Origin: an uncultured Alphaproteobacteria bacterium
Lineage (GTDB): Bacteria > Pseudomonadota > Alphaproteobacteria > Rhodospirillales > Rhodospirillaceae
Direction of reading: 5' to 3'
Length of the DNA stretch: 64,000 nucleotides
NCBI GenBank assembly: GCA_900079695.1
Contig: LT599022.1
Location: 400,287-464,286 of the forward strand
Part shown: piece after piece, positions 1-11,602 of the stretch
How positions within the stretch are numbered: the first letter of the stretch is position 1
How the letters are laid out: each line of letters begins with the position of its first letter
Made by a program: the position numbers and the translations under genes
The notes under the pieces: generated by a model
Told to the model about the DNA's origin: nothing
The model's input: the letters and a program-made list of their open reading frames with translations, nothing else
Databases searched by the model: none

Positions 1-559
1 AGCCGCTGCCGACCGCCGCCATCGCGGTGCAGAGTCCCGCCAACGGGTGGCGTCCGACCGCGCGGAACACGATCGCCCCGATCGCGGGCATGATCAGCAG
101 CGCGACGTCCGAAGCGATGTGGCTGAAGAAGCAGATGATGCAGAGCATGATCGTGACGCCGCGGCGGGGAATCCCCATCACCATCGCCTGGATCACCCGC
201 TCCAGCAGCTTGGTGCGCTGCGCGATGCCCACGCCCATGGCGAGAACGACGATCAGCCCGAAGGGCGGAAACGCGACGAAGTTCCGGATCATGCTGGTGG
301 TGAGCCAGCTGAAGGCCTCGGCGCTGAGCAGGCTGCGCGCCTCGACCTCGGCATGGGTGATGGGATTGATCACGCTCACGCCCGCGAGCGAAAGCGCCAC
401 CGACAGCCCGATCAGCACGCAGATCGCCCAGACGAACAGCGTAAACGTATCGGGGATCTTGTTGCCGAAGCGCTCGACGGCGGCGAGGAGCCTGCCGACG
501 ATTTCGGAGGACGGAGTCTCGGCCGATGGACTGCCGAGCGAATCCTTGGTGCTGGACAT
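1..559 (-). CDS. abgT: AbgT-family transporter, C-terminus cut by window edge
   Basis: The reading frame starts with ATG at 559 and runs off the left edge, giving about 186 N-terminal residues of a protein that is normally about 500 residues long. The translated start has a short hydrophilic head, then the family-typical stretch RFGNKIPDTFTLFVW followed by a membrane segment, and later the hydrophobic stretch IASDVALLIMPAIG. AbgT proteins are inner-membrane carriers for p-aminobenzoyl-glutamate or related aromatic amides; some relatives export sulfonamides. The gene directly downstream on the same strand side of the cluster is an M20D amidohydrolase that would cleave such an imported amide, as AbgB does. 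Family assignment is good; the actual substrate is inferred. Confidence 0.82.
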   Translation of the reverse strand, partial: MSSTKDSLGSPSAETPSSEIVGRLLAAVERFGNKIPDTFTLFVWAICVLIGLSVALSLAGVSVINPITHAEVEARSLLSAEAFSWLTTSMIRNFVAFPPFGLIVVLAMGVGIAQRTKLLERVIQAMVMGIPRRGVTIMLCIICFFSHIASDVALLIMPAIGAIVFRAVGRHPLAGLCTAMAAVGSG

Positions 560-600
560 TCTCGCTCTCCCTGTTCCGGATTTTCGTTGTGCGTGCGCGG

Positions 601-1782
601 CTACTTGGACGGCGCCAGCAGGGTTTCGACGAGGCCCGCCCAGAAGGCGATCCCGGGCAGCAGGGCGGCGTCGTTGAAGTCGTAGGCGGGGTTGTGCAAT
701 GCCGCGGCGGGGGCGCCGGGGGCGCCGCTTCCCAACAGGAAGTAGGCGCCGCGCTGTTCCTCGAGCATGAAGGCGAAGTCCTCGCTGCCGAGAACCGGCC
801 GCGCCAGTTCGAAGACGGCGTCCGCGCCGAACAGCGCCCGCGCTGCGTCGCGGGCGGCCTCGGTCGCCTCGGCGTCGTTGACGAGAACCGGGTAGGGGCC
901 GGGCGCGGCCACGATTTCGGCGCGGCACCCGAGGGCCTGCGCCTGCGCCGCGATCAACTCCCGCACCCGCGCGTTGACCGCAGTCCGGACCGCCGGGTCG
1001 AGCGTGCGGATCGAGAGTTTCATCTCCGCCGACTGGGGAATGATGTTGAACGCGGACCCGGCGTTGACGGCGGTCACGGACACCACGGCGGCGTCGAGCG
1101 GATCGACGTTCCGGCCGACCACGCTTTGCAGCATCACCACGATCGACGCCGCGGCCACGATCGGGTCGCAGCCGGTGTGCGGGGCCGATCCGTGCGCGCC
1201 CTTGCCCAGCACCCGCACGGTGATCCGGTCGTTCGACGCCATCATCGGGCCGGGCCGGTAGTTGAACCGGCCGACCGGCAGGTCCGGCCAGTTGTGCAGG
1301 CCGTAGACGGCGTCGCACGGGAATGCCTCGAACAGGCCGTCGTCCATCATCCTGCGGGCCCCCGCCTTGCCCTCTTCGGCGGGCTGGAAGATGAGGTGCA
1401 CGGTGCCGTCGAAATTGCGCGTCGCGGCGAGATGGGCCGCCGCCCCGAGCAGCATCGCGGTGTGGCCGTCGTGACCGCAGGCGTGCATCTTGCCGGGGGT
1501 GCGGCTGGCGTAGGGCAGGCCGGTCGCCTCTTCGATCGGCAGGGCGTCCATGTCCGCGCGCAGGCCGAGGGTGCGGCTTCCCCCGCCCGCGCGGAGGGTG
1601 CCGACGACGCCGGTTCCGCCGATGCCGGTGCGCACTTCGTAGCCGGATGCGGCGAGCTTTTCGGCGACGAACTTCGCGGTTTCGAATTCCTCGAACGCCA
1701 GTTCCGGGTGCGCGTGAAGATGACGCCGGACGACGGCGGCCTCTTCGGCCAGGGTGCGGAAACGATCTTGCCAGTCGGTCAT
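601..1782 (-). CDS. M20D family metallo-amidohydrolase (hippurate hydrolase / AbgB-like)
   Basis: A 393-residue cytoplasmic hydrolase of full family length. The metal-binding motif CGHDGHTAM lies near residues 100-108, followed by the catalytic glutamate in QPAEEG, the HNWP histidine, and the C-terminal GSEDFA motif. Members hydrolyse N-acyl amino acids such as hippurate, indole-acetyl-amino acids or aminobenzoyl-glutamate using two divalent metals. It sits just upstream of the AbgT-type transporter and about 100 bases from a divergently read LysR gene, which suggests an import-and-cleave pathway for an aromatic amide. The exact substrate cannot be read from the sequence. Confidence 0.9.
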   Translation of the reverse strand: MTDWQDRFRTLAEEAAVVRRHLHAHPELAFEEFETAKFVAEKLAASGYEVRTGIGGTGVVGTLRAGGGSRTLGLRADMDALPIEEATGLPYASRTPGKMHACGHDGHTAMLLGAAAHLAATRNFDGTVHLIFQPAEEGKAGARRMMDDGLFEAFPCDAVYGLHNWPDLPVGRFNYRPGPMMASNDRITVRVLGKGAHGSAPHTGCDPIVAAASIVVMLQSVVGRNVDPLDAAVVSVTAVNAGSAFNIIPQSAEMKLSIRTLDPAVRTAVNARVRELIAAQAQALGCRAEIVAAPGPYPVLVNDAEATEAARDAARALFGADAVFELARPVLGSEDFAFMLEEQRGAYFLLGSGAPGAPAAALHNPAYDFNDAALLPGIAFWAGLVETLLAPSK

Positions 1783-1881
1783 CGCAGGACATGCCTCCCA
1801 TTTCAGCTTGCCGGAAATGAAGGCACCCCGCAGACTCGCGGGAAAGACAAAAGTCAGCTATCCAGATAACCGCAGGTGGTC

Positions 1882-2820
1882 ATGAAGCTCTATCAACTCC
1901 GGGCGTTGGATGCCGTCGCGCGGCTCGGAGGCATCCGCGCCGCGGCCCGCGATCTCGGAGTCACCCAACCCGCGCTGACCAAGGCCTTGCGCGAACTCGA
2001 GGCGGAGGCGGGGCTGGGGCTGCTGGAGCGCGCGCATTCCGGCGCGGTTCTCAGCCATGCCGGTCAGCGGCTTCTCCTGCGGTCGCGGGCGATCTTCCGG
2101 GAGTTCGCCTACGCGGAGATGGAACTCAGCCAGATGCGGGGCGAGACCAGCGGGAAGGTCTCGATCGCGATTTCGCCGTTGTTCGCGCGGATCGTGTTTC
2201 CCGACGCCTACACCGCGTTCCGGCGCGAGTTCCCGCAGATCAAGATCCGCGTGATCGAGTCGTTCATCAGCACCACGCTTCCGGCGATCGCCGACGGCAG
2301 TCTCGACTTCGCGGTGATGCTGTTGGCCGGAACCGAGGTCGCCGCCAATCTGCTGCAGGAGCACTGGATGGACGTCGACCACCGCATCGTCGGCCGCAGC
2401 GGGCATCCGCTGGCGCCGAAGGCGACGCTGGCCGACCTGTTCCGGTGCGACTGGCTGCTGACGAACGCGGTCGAGACGATGGGGCAGCTCTCGCTGCTCG
2501 GGAGCATCGCCCTGCAGGCGGCTTTGCCCCTGCCGCGCAACATCCAGGAAGTGCCGTCGGCGGCGATGATCGAAATGCTGGTCGCGGGGAGCGACGCGCT
2601 TGCGATCGCGCCGGTGTTCGCGGGGGTTTCCGCGTCTCCCAGCCTCTGCCCGATCGACTGCGACGAGGTTCCTCCGCTGGTGAAGAGCTTCGGCCTGGTG
2701 CGGCGGGCGGATACGCGCCTCAGCCCCGCGGCGGAGGGGATGCGGGACGCGATCCGTCAGGCGATGCGCAAGCTGAATCTCTCCGCCGAGCGGCGCCGGC
2801 GGGACGATCGGCGGGCATAG
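1882..2820 (+). CDS. LysR-family transcriptional regulator
   Basis: A 312-residue regulator with the N-terminal winged helix-turn-helix typical of LysR proteins (MKLYQLRALDAV, then AARDLGVTQPALTKALRELE) and a C-terminal periplasmic-binding-like effector domain. I chose the ATG at 1882 because family members begin MKLxQLRAL; a GTG two codons upstream (1876) is also open. It is divergent from the M20D/AbgT genes, the classical arrangement for a LysR regulator controlling its neighbours, so it likely senses the transported aromatic amide or a breakdown product. The effector is inferred only from position. Confidence 0.88.
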   Translation: MKLYQLRALDAVARLGGIRAAARDLGVTQPALTKALRELEAEAGLGLLERAHSGAVLSHAGQRLLLRSRAIFREFAYAEMELSQMRGETSGKVSIAISPLFARIVFPDAYTAFRREFPQIKIRVIESFISTTLPAIADGSLDFAVMLLAGTEVAANLLQEHWMDVDHRIVGRSGHPLAPKATLADLFRCDWLLTNAVETMGQLSLLGSIALQAALPLPRNIQEVPSAAMIEMLVAGSDALAIAPVFAGVSASPSLCPIDCDEVPPLVKSFGLVRRADTRLSPAAEGMRDAIRQAMRKLNLSAERRRRDDRRA

Positions 2821-2841
2821 CCGGCCTTCGGGACGGGAGGC

Positions 2842-3039
2842 TCAGCCCTCCGCCTCCTTGCCCTTGTTGCGCTTGCAGTTTTCCTTCTTGCCGCCGCAGA
2901 CCGGGCAGTCTTCCTTGTCGATGCCGAGCAGGGCGATGCCGCCGCACGACCCCATCAGGGGTCTGCGCCCGGCCATGACGCCGATGGCCATGGCGGCGAC
3001 CACCGCCAGCATCACGCCGAATACGATCAACCAGGTCAT
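2842..3039 (-). CDS. nqrM: NqrM, Na+-NQR maturation factor
   Basis: A 65-residue protein with one N-terminal membrane segment ([21 protein letters not shown]), the motif GRRPLMGSCGGI and a cluster of four cysteines, one in SCGG, two in CPVCGGKK and one in ENCK. This is the layout of NqrM (DUF539), a small membrane protein needed to deliver iron or assemble the metal centre of the Na+-translocating NADH:quinone reductase. It is the last gene of the nqr operon, overlapping the end of apbE by four bases, the same order as in Vibrio-type operons. The basic, glycine-poor tail after the last cysteine is not diagnostic. Confidence 0.88.
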   Translation of the reverse strand: MTWLIVFGVMLAVVAAMAIGVMAGRRPLMGSCGGIALLGIDKEDCPVCGGKKENCKRNKGKEAEG

Positions 3040-4130
3040 GTGCTTCCTTTCACCGAGGGGAATTGTTTCTCGAACTCCGGGGTGCTGCGGACCGCGAACG
3101 CCCGCGCGTCGCCCTCGTCGACTCCCGGATCGGCCTTGATCACGAAAAAGGCCGCCAGCTTGTGCTCGACCGCGAAATCATAGCCGCGTTCCGGCCCCAG
3201 CACCATCAGCAGGGTGGAGAGGCCGTCCGCTTCGAGCGCGGTCTTCGCGATCACCGAAACCGACGCGAGTTTGTGGGTGACCGGCGCTAGCGTCCGCGGA
3301 TCGAGGGTGTGCGAATATCGCACCCCGTTCTCCTCGAAGTAGTTCCGGTAGTTGCCGGACGTCGAGACGCCCAGCCCTTCGAGCCGGACGATGCGTTCTG
3401 CCACCCGGGCATTCGATATGGGCGCTTCGAGGGCGATGCGCCATGCGCTGCCGTCGGGCTTGCGGCCGTCGGCGTGCAGTTCCCCGGTCACGTCGACGAG
3501 GAAGCTCGACACCCCCTGGGCACGCAGGTACGCGACGATGCGGTCCACTGCGTAGCCCGCGGCTATGCTGTTGAATTCGATGTTGGTCGCGGCGTCCTTG
3601 CACAGCGTCTGCGGGTCGTCGGGAGAGAGCCGGACGTGCGCCATGCCGACGATGCCGCGCAGAGAGTCCAGCGCGTCGGGCGACGGCCGCTCGGCCACCT
3701 GGCCGCGCGGGCCGAACCCCCACGCCGAGAGGGCGGGCAGGAGGGTGACGTCGAACGCGCCGTCGCTGTCCCGGTTGAGCGTGCGGGCGTATTTGAACAG
3801 ATCGACCGCGCTCGCGGGCATGGACAGGCAGGTTCCGGCAGGGGCGGCGTTGAAGCGCGCCACGTCGGAATCCGCGCGGTAGGTGGAAACCGCGCGGTCG
3901 AGCTCGTCGAGGATGCCCCGGACGCCCGCCTGCAGGCGTTCCGGCGGCGGAGACTTGCCGTCGGCGACGTATTGCACCCGGTAGGCGCTGCCCATGGTGG
4001 GGCCGCCGAAGCTCTGGACCGTCTCGCCGTCGCACGCCGTCAGCAGGGCCGCGAGGGCGATGCAGGCCAGCCGCAGCCGGCCTGCGTTCCCGGCGTCAGC
4101 CGCCGAAGTCGTCCAGGAAGATACTGTCAC
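3036..4130 (-). CDS. apbE: ApbE, FAD:protein FMN transferase (lipoprotein)
   Basis: About 364 residues. A signal segment ending in LLTAC gives a lipobox, so the enzyme is probably anchored on the periplasmic face of the inner membrane. The motif [10 protein letters not shown] near residue 42 starts the ApbE domain; [14 protein letters not shown] and [11 protein letters not shown] follow, then the Mg/FAD-binding end [10 protein letters not shown]. ApbE attaches FMN covalently to threonines of NqrB and NqrC. The only usable start I find is GTG at 4130, which lies inside the end of nqrF (35-base overlap), implying translational coupling. Its position between nqrF and nqrM supports the NQR role. 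Confidence 0.93.
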   Translation of the reverse strand: MTVSSWTTSAADAGNAGRLRLACIALAALLTACDGETVQSFGGPTMGSAYRVQYVADGKSPPPERLQAGVRGILDELDRAVSTYRADSDVARFNAAPAGTCLSMPASAVDLFKYARTLNRDSDGAFDVTLLPALSAWGFGPRGQVAERPSPDALDSLRGIVGMAHVRLSPDDPQTLCKDAATNIEFNSIAAGYAVDRIVAYLRAQGVSSFLVDVTGELHADGRKPDGSAWRIALEAPISNARVAERIVRLEGLGVSTSGNYRNYFEENGVRYSHTLDPRTLAPVTHKLASVSVIAKTALEADGLSTLLMVLGPERGYDFAVEHKLAAFFVIKADPGVDEGDARAFAVRSTPEFEKQFPSVKGST

Positions 4131-5325
4131 GCTCCACTCCCAGATCCATCAGCATCTTGATCACGGCGACGGTCATCATCGGCGGGCCGCACATGTAGTA
4201 CTCGCAGTCCTCGGGCGCGGGGTGGGCCTTCAGATAGTTTTCGTAGAGCACGTTGTGGATGAACCCGACCGGGCCGGTCCAGTTGTCTTCCGGCTGCGGC
4301 TCGGACAGCGCCAGATGCCAGGAGAAGTTCGGGTGCTCGGCCTGGAGCTGGTCGAATTCCTCGATGTAGAACGCCTCGCGCAGCGACCGCGCGCCGTACC
4401 AGAAGGTGATCTTGCGGTTGGTGTTGATGCGGCGGAGCTGGTCGAAGATGTGCGAACGCATCGGCGCCATGCCCGCGCCGCCGCCGATGAAGACCATCTC
4501 GGCGTCGGTCTCCTTGGCGAAGAATTCGCCGAACGGGCCGTAGACCGTGACCTTGTCGCCGGGCTTGAGGCCGAACACCCACGAGGACATCTTGCCCGGC
4601 GGGAGGTCGTCGCGCTTCGGCGGCGGGGTGGCGACGCGGATGTTGAATTTGACGATGCCGCGCTCTTCCGGATAGTTGGCCATCGAGTAGGCGCGGATCA
4701 CGGTTTCGTCCACCTTGGAGACGTAGCGCCAGAGGTTGAACTTGTCCCAATCCGCGCGGAACTTCTCGGGAATGTCGAAGTTCTTGTAATGCACCTCGTG
4801 CGGCGGCGCTTCGAGCTGGACGTAGCCACCCGCGCGGAAGTGCACGTGCTCGCCCTCGGGCAGGCGCAGCGTCAGCTCCTTGATGAAGGTGGCGACGTTG
4901 TCGTTGGCCTCGACGGTGCATTCCCACTTCTTGACGCCGAACACCTCCTCGGGAACGACGATCTCCATGTTCTGCTTGACCGGGGTCTGGCAGGAGAGGC
5001 GCCAGCCCTCGACCATCTGGCGGCGGGTGAAGTGGGGCTCCTCGGTGGGCAGCATCTCGCCGCCGCCCGCCTTGACGATGCACTTGCACTGCCCGCAGGT
5101 GCCGCCGCCGCCGCACGCGGAGGAGAGGAAGATCTTGTTGGAGGCGAGCGTCTGCAGAAGCTTGCCGCCGGCAGGCACGGTGACGTCCCGTTCGCCGTTG
5201 ATCTCGATGGTGACGTCGCCCGAGGAGACGAGACGCGAGCGCGCGAACAGGATGATCGCCACCAGCGACAGAACGATCGCCGTGAACATGCCGACGCCGG
5301 CGAGGATGATTGTGGTGTTGCTCAT
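4096..5325 (-). CDS. nqrF: NqrF, NADH-oxidising subunit of Na+-NQR
   Basis: A 409-residue subunit of usual length. An N-terminal membrane helix (about residues 5-28) is followed by a 2Fe-2S ferredoxin domain with cysteines at about 71, 77, 80 and 112 ([12 protein letters not shown]), an FAD-binding domain with [11 protein letters not shown], and an NADH-binding domain with [12 protein letters not shown] and the C-terminal MCGPPMM motif. It accepts electrons from NADH on the cytoplasmic side and passes them to the pump. The gene follows nqrE by 12 bases. Confidence 0.97.
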   Translation of the reverse strand: MSNTTIILAGVGMFTAIVLSLVAIILFARSRLVSSGDVTIEINGERDVTVPAGGKLLQTLASNKIFLSSACGGGGTCGQCKCIVKAGGGEMLPTEEPHFTRRQMVEGWRLSCQTPVKQNMEIVVPEEVFGVKKWECTVEANDNVATFIKELTLRLPEGEHVHFRAGGYVQLEAPPHEVHYKNFDIPEKFRADWDKFNLWRYVSKVDETVIRAYSMANYPEERGIVKFNIRVATPPPKRDDLPPGKMSSWVFGLKPGDKVTVYGPFGEFFAKETDAEMVFIGGGAGMAPMRSHIFDQLRRINTNRKITFWYGARSLREAFYIEEFDQLQAEHPNFSWHLALSEPQPEDNWTGPVGFIHNVLYENYLKAHPAPEDCEYYMCGPPMMTVAVIKMLMDLGVERDSIFLDDFGG

Positions 5326-5337
5326 GCTTCACGCCCC

Positions 5338-5946
5338 TCAGATCTGCACGCCGGAGAAGGACATGAACCCCAGCGCCATCAGGCCGATGGTGATGAAGGT
5401 GATGCCCAGGCCCTGCAGTCCGCCGGGCACGTCGCTGTACTTGAGCTTGTCGCGGATGCCCGCCAGGGCGGTGATCGCGAGCGCCCAGGAGATGCCCGAA
5501 CCGAGGCCGTAGACCGCGCTTTCGCCGACGGTGTAGTCGCGCTCGACCATGAACAGCGAGCCCGCGAGGATCACGCAGTTGACGGTGATCAGCGGCAGGA
5601 ACACGCCGAGGGCGTTGTAGAGGCTCGGCACGTACTTATCGAGGGTCATCTCGAGGATCTGCACGATCGCGGCGATCACGCCGATGTAGCTCAGCAGGCC
5701 GAGGAAGCTCATGTCGACCCCGGGCAGGCCCGCCCAGGCGAGCGCGCCGTCCTTGAGCAGGAAGCGGTAGAGCAGGCTGTTGGCGGGAACGGTGATGGTC
5801 TGCACCACGATCACCGCGATGCCGAGGCCGATCGCGGTTTCGATCTTCTTCGAGATGGCGATGAAGGAGCACATCCCGAGGAAGAACGCGAGCGCCATGT
5901 TCTCGACGAACACGGAGCGGAAGAACAGGCTGAGATAGTGCTCCAT
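5338..5946 (-). CDS. nqrE: NqrE, integral membrane subunit of Na+-NQR
   Basis: 202 residues with about six predicted membrane helices, beginning [20 protein letters not shown]. NqrE and NqrD are inverted-topology homologues that together bind an intramembrane iron centre and lie on the electron and sodium route. The conserved cysteine in FFLGMCSF (about residue 26) fits an iron ligand; a second lies in [10 protein letters not shown]. The gene is one base from the end of nqrD and 12 from nqrF, a tight operon. Confidence 0.96.
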   Translation of the reverse strand: MEHYLSLFFRSVFVENMALAFFLGMCSFIAISKKIETAIGLGIAVIVVQTITVPANSLLYRFLLKDGALAWAGLPGVDMSFLGLLSYIGVIAAIVQILEMTLDKYVPSLYNALGVFLPLITVNCVILAGSLFMVERDYTVGESAVYGLGSGISWALAITALAGIRDKLKYSDVPGGLQGLGITFITIGLMALGFMSFSGVQI

Positions 5947-5947
5947 A

Positions 5948-6613
5948 TCAGTACGACTCCGCTCGCACGTGGGCGCAGATCCGGAACGTCGGCACTTCCT
6001 TCTGGCTGCTCTTCCAGGTGCGCAGACCCCAGATGATCAGGCCGATCAGGAAGAACGCCGAGGGCGGCAGCAGCAGCAGGCCGTTCGGGATGTACCAGCC
6101 GCCCTCGTTGACGGTGGGGAGGATGGTGTTGCCGAACAGCTTGCCCGCGCCGAACAGCTCGCGCACGAAGCCGAGGGTGAGCAGCATGACGCTGTAGCCG
6201 AGGCCGTTGCCGATGCCGTCGAGGAACGCGAGCTTCGGCGGGTTCTGCATCGCGAACGCCTCGGCGCGGCCCATCACGATGCAGTTGGTGATGATCAGCC
6301 CGACGAACACCGAGAGCTGCTTGCTGAGCGAGTACGCGAACGCCTTGAGCAGCTGGTCGACCACGATCACCAGCGAGGCGATGATCACCATCTGCACGAT
6401 CATGCGGATCGAGGAGGGGATCTGCGAGCGGATCGACGAGACCGAAAGGTTGGAGATCGCCGTCACCATCGTCAGCGCCAGCGACATCACCGCCGCGGTC
6501 TTGAGATTCGACGTGACCGCGAGCGCCGAGCAGATGCCGAGGATCTGCAGGCCGATCGGGTTGTTCTCGAAGATCGGATTGAAGAGAACTTCGCGAGTGG
6601 TGGGTTTTGCCAT
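5948..6613 (-). CDS. nqrD: NqrD, integral membrane subunit of Na+-NQR
   Basis: 221 residues starting at the ATG of [15 protein letters not shown] (6613); the same frame stays open further upstream but that part only mirrors nqrC. About six membrane helices are visible, with the conserved [17 protein letters not shown] and [19 protein letters not shown] segments whose cysteines are the iron-centre candidates. It partners NqrE in the membrane. The start lies three bases after the nqrC stop. Confidence 0.96.
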   Translation of the reverse strand: MAKPTTREVLFNPIFENNPIGLQILGICSALAVTSNLKTAAVMSLALTMVTAISNLSVSSIRSQIPSSIRMIVQMVIIASLVIVVDQLLKAFAYSLSKQLSVFVGLIITNCIVMGRAEAFAMQNPPKLAFLDGIGNGLGYSVMLLTLGFVRELFGAGKLFGNTILPTVNEGGWYIPNGLLLLPPSAFFLIGLIIWGLRTWKSSQKEVPTFRICAHVRAESY

Positions 6614-6615
6614 GA

Positions 6616-7404
6616 TCAAGCCTCCCCCTTTCTCAGGTTCTGCAGGAAAGGCCCGAACCCGTTCGGACCGAGCCAGAAATGCAGCAAATGTTCGACGCCG
6701 CGGCTGGTGAGCGTGGCGCCGGCGATCGCGTCGACCCGATGCACCGCCTGCGGGCTGCCGTCGTTGGCGCCGCCCTTCAGCATCACCAGTTCGACCTCTC
6801 CGGCGTCGTCGTAGACCTGCTTGCCGGGCCATTGCGCGAGCCAGCGCGGGTTGTCGACCTCGCCGCCGAGGCCAGGGGTTTCGGCATGCTGATAGAAGCC
6901 GAAGCCCTTGACGGTCTTGAGGTCGCTGCCGAGGGCGATAAAGCCGTAGAGGGTCGACCACAGACCGTAGCCGCGCACCGGCAGGATCAGGGTTTCGATG
7001 TTTCCGCCCTTTTCCACGATGTAGGCGACGCTGTAGCGCTCCTGGCGGTGGATCGAGGCGATGTCGGCCGCGGCCGGAAGCGTGCGCGACAGCGAGGGAT
7101 CCTGCGCCGCCTTCAACGGATCGAAGGTGCGCGGGTCCTCGGCGGTGCTGAAGCGGCCGGTCTGGAGGTCGACGAGGCGGGGGGTGATGCCGTCGGCGAA
7201 GATCCGCCGCACCTCGGCGCCGCTCGCGCCGTCCTCAACCATGCCCGCGACGCGCAGGATGCTGCGCTGCTTGTCGAGCAGGGCGTTCTCCTGCTGGAGG
7301 GGCTTGAGCGAAACCGCCGCGCCCGCGACGAACACCGAACACACCAGGCAGACGGCGAGCGCCACCAGCAGAGTGCGGCCGATGGTTTCCTTTTGCTCAG
7401 ACAT
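6616..7404 (-). CDS. nqrC: NqrC, FMN-carrying subunit of Na+-NQR
   Basis: 262 residues: one N-terminal membrane helix (about residues 9-32), then a periplasmic domain ending in [14 protein letters not shown]. The threonine in this S/AGAT-type motif is where ApbE attaches FMN through a phosphoester bond. The motif [15 protein letters not shown] and the segment ETPGLGGEV are also family signatures. The start overlaps the end of nqrB by eight bases. Confidence 0.96.
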   Translation of the reverse strand: MSEQKETIGRTLLVALAVCLVCSVFVAGAAVSLKPLQQENALLDKQRSILRVAGMVEDGASGAEVRRIFADGITPRLVDLQTGRFSTAEDPRTFDPLKAAQDPSLSRTLPAAADIASIHRQERYSVAYIVEKGGNIETLILPVRGYGLWSTLYGFIALGSDLKTVKGFGFYQHAETPGLGGEVDNPRWLAQWPGKQVYDDAGEVELVMLKGGANDGSPQAVHRVDAIAGATLTSRGVEHLLHFWLGPNGFGPFLQNLRKGEA

Positions 7405-8608
7405 TGCGCGCGGCCCTCCGCTTGATGTTGGCCCGGATGACGAAATGGTCGATGATCGGCGCGAACAGGTTGGCGAACAGGATCGCCAGCATCATCCCTT
7501 CGGGGAAGGCGGGGTTGATGACGCGCACCATCACCACCATCACCCCGATCAGGGCGCCGAAGATCCATTTGCCGGTGTTGGTCATCGACGCCGAGACCGG
7601 GTCGGTGGCCATGTACATCATGCCGAAGGCGTAGCCGCCGACCACGAGGTGCCAGTACCAGGGCATCGCGAACATCGGATTGGTGGACGAGCCGATCCAG
7701 TTCAGCAGGGTGGAGAAGGCGATCATGCCGATCATCACCCCCGAGACGATGCGCCAGGAGGCGATTCCCATCAGCACCAGCACGCCGCCGCACACCAGGA
7801 TCGCGAGGGTGCTGGTCTCGCCGATCGATCCCGGCATGAACCCGAGGAAGGCGTCGGTCCAGGAGAGGCCGTTGGCGACCACCGCGTCGATCCCGCCCGA
7901 GGCGGCGTTGCTGAGCGCGGTGGCTCCGGCGTAGCCGTCCACCGGCACCCATACCCGGTCGCCCGACATGAAGGCGGGGTAGGCGAAGAACAGGAACGCG
8001 CGCGACACCAGCGCCGGGTTCATGAAGTTCTTGCCGGTACCGCCGAACACCTCCTTGCCCAGCACCACGCCGAAGCTGATGCCGAGCGCCGCCTGCCACA
8101 GAGGCAGCGACGGCGGCAGGATCAGCGCGAACAGCACCGAGGTGACGAAGAAGCCCTCGTTGACCTCGTGGCCGCGCACCTGGGCGAACAGAATCTCCCA
8201 GGCGATGCCGACGGCGAAGATGGTGATGTAGAGCGGCAGGAAGTAGAACGCGCCCTGCACCAGGTTGTCCCACGCGCTCGCGGGGTCGAACCCGGCGAGC
8301 ATGCGGATGAAGAAGAAGCGCCAGCCGTCCTGGGCCGCCAGCAGGTCGGGCTGCTGGGCGAACACCTGATTGGCCTGCCAGCCGATGTTCCACATCCCGA
8401 ACGCCATGATCGGGAAGGTGGTCAGCCACACCGTCGTCATGATCCGCTTGAGGTCCATGGCGTCGCGCACGTGGGCCGTCGTCGTGGTGACCGAGGCGGG
8501 TCGGTAGAAGAAGGTGTCGATCGCCTCATAGAGCGCGGCGAAGTTCTCGTACTTGCCGCCCGGCTCGCAGTGGTGGCCGATCTTGTCCAGTATCTCTCGC
8601 AGTCCCAT
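7397..8608 (-). CDS. nqrB: NqrB, FMN- and riboflavin-binding membrane subunit of Na+-NQR
   Basis: 403 residues with about ten membrane helices. The start [21 protein letters not shown] is typical of NqrB, and the FMN attachment threonine is in the motif AGATALSNA. The segment [14 protein letters not shown] and the C-terminal [19 protein letters not shown] match the family. NqrB forms the core of the Na+ channel and carries riboflavin and covalent FMN. Three bases separate it from nqrA. Confidence 0.97.
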   Translation of the reverse strand: MGLREILDKIGHHCEPGGKYENFAALYEAIDTFFYRPASVTTTTAHVRDAMDLKRIMTTVWLTTFPIMAFGMWNIGWQANQVFAQQPDLLAAQDGWRFFFIRMLAGFDPASAWDNLVQGAFYFLPLYITIFAVGIAWEILFAQVRGHEVNEGFFVTSVLFALILPPSLPLWQAALGISFGVVLGKEVFGGTGKNFMNPALVSRAFLFFAYPAFMSGDRVWVPVDGYAGATALSNAASGGIDAVVANGLSWTDAFLGFMPGSIGETSTLAILVCGGVLVLMGIASWRIVSGVMIGMIAFSTLLNWIGSSTNPMFAMPWYWHLVVGGYAFGMMYMATDPVSASMTNTGKWIFGALIGVMVVMVRVINPAFPEGMMLAILFANLFAPIIDHFVIRANIKRRAARNV

Positions 8609-8611
8609 GCG

Positions 8612-10727
<2,116 letters not shown>

Positions 10728-10744
10728 ACGTTATAGTATTGCGT
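10728..10744. promoter_or_regulatory. Palindromic operator candidate A, upstream of hmuT
   Basis: The core GTTATAGTATTGC (10730-10742) is close to the palindrome GTTATAnTATAAC, which I know as the core of proteobacterial Zur boxes. It lies only about 15 bases ahead of the chosen hmuT ATG and contains a likely -10 (TATAGT), so a bound repressor would block transcription. Related elements occur at 13471, 15882, 18724, 20254 and 26029. Confidence 0.5.
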
Positions 10745-10756
10745 TCTGGGGGCGGG

Positions 10757-11602
10757 ATGAGAGGTCGGGGATTGGCACTGGCTGCCGCCGTCGCGCTCGC
10801 GACGATGGCGACGGCGGACGCGCGGGCGGAGGAACGGATCGTCAGCCTCGGCGGATCGCTGACCGAAACCGTCGCGGCGCTCGGCCTCGGCGACGCGATC
10901 GTCGGCGTCGACCAGAGCAGTCTGCGCCCGCCCGAGGTGGCGAAGCGGGCGCCGCGTGTCGGCAGCCCGCGCGCGGTACCCCTCGAAGCGATTCTCGCGG
11001 TGTCGCCGACGGTGGTGGTGGCTTACGACGATCTCGATCCGCCGGGAGTTCTCCCCGGGTTGCGCGGGCTCGGGGTGCGGGTGGTGACGGTGCCGCGCCG
11101 TCCGGACGTGGACACCGCACGACGGAAGGTGCTGGCGATCGCCGAGGGCCTCGGCGTGCCGGAGCGCGGGCGGCACTTGCTGGCGGAGATCGACCGCGAT
11201 CTCGCTTGGCCCGAAGCTAAGCCGCGCCCGGCGCGCAAGGTGCGGGTGCTGTTCGTTCAAAGCATGGGCAGCGGGCCGTTGATGATCTCCGGCACCGGTA
11301 CTTCGGCGGCGGCGCTGATGGAGGCGGCCGGGGTGGAGAACGCGGTGACGGCGTTCGCGGGCTATCGGCCGCTCAACGCCGAGGCGGCGCTCGCCGTCGA
11401 TCCGGAGGCGATCGTCATCCTCAAGCGCGCGCTCGAACGGATCGGCGGGCTCTCCGGCCTCGCCGCCACGCCCGGCCTGGGCGACACCAAAGCGGTGCGC
11501 GAGAACCGCGTCGTGGTGTCCGACGATGCGGCGTTCCTCGGTCTCGGTCCGGGGCTCGGCAAGGCGGTGCGGGACCTGCGCGAAGCGGTGTACGGCGAAT
11601 GA
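10757..11602 (+). CDS. hmuT: HmuT-type hemin (or corrinoid) periplasmic binding protein
   Basis: 281 residues from ATG 10757; a TTG at 10739 would add six residues but would lie within the operator. A Sec signal peptide runs to about ADARAEE. The mature part starts RIVSLGGSLTETVAALG with GVDQSSLRPPEV, then VRVLFVQSMGSGPLMISG and AGVENAVTAFAGYRPL, the pattern of HmuT-type TroA-fold proteins rather than that of typical BtuF. It should bind hemin, or possibly a corrinoid, in the periplasm and feed HmuUV. Stop and next start overlap as ATGA. The substrate is uncertain because the neighbouring receptor is BtuB-like. Confidence 0.82.
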   Translation: MRGRGLALAAAVALATMATADARAEERIVSLGGSLTETVAALGLGDAIVGVDQSSLRPPEVAKRAPRVGSPRAVPLEAILAVSPTVVVAYDDLDPPGVLPGLRGLGVRVVTVPRRPDVDTARRKVLAIAEGLGVPERGRHLLAEIDRDLAWPEAKPRPARKVRVLFVQSMGSGPLMISGTGTSAAALMEAAGVENAVTAFAGYRPLNAEAALAVDPEAIVILKRALERIGGLSGLAATPGLGDTKAVRENRVVVSDDAAFLGLGPGLGKAVRDLREAVYGE

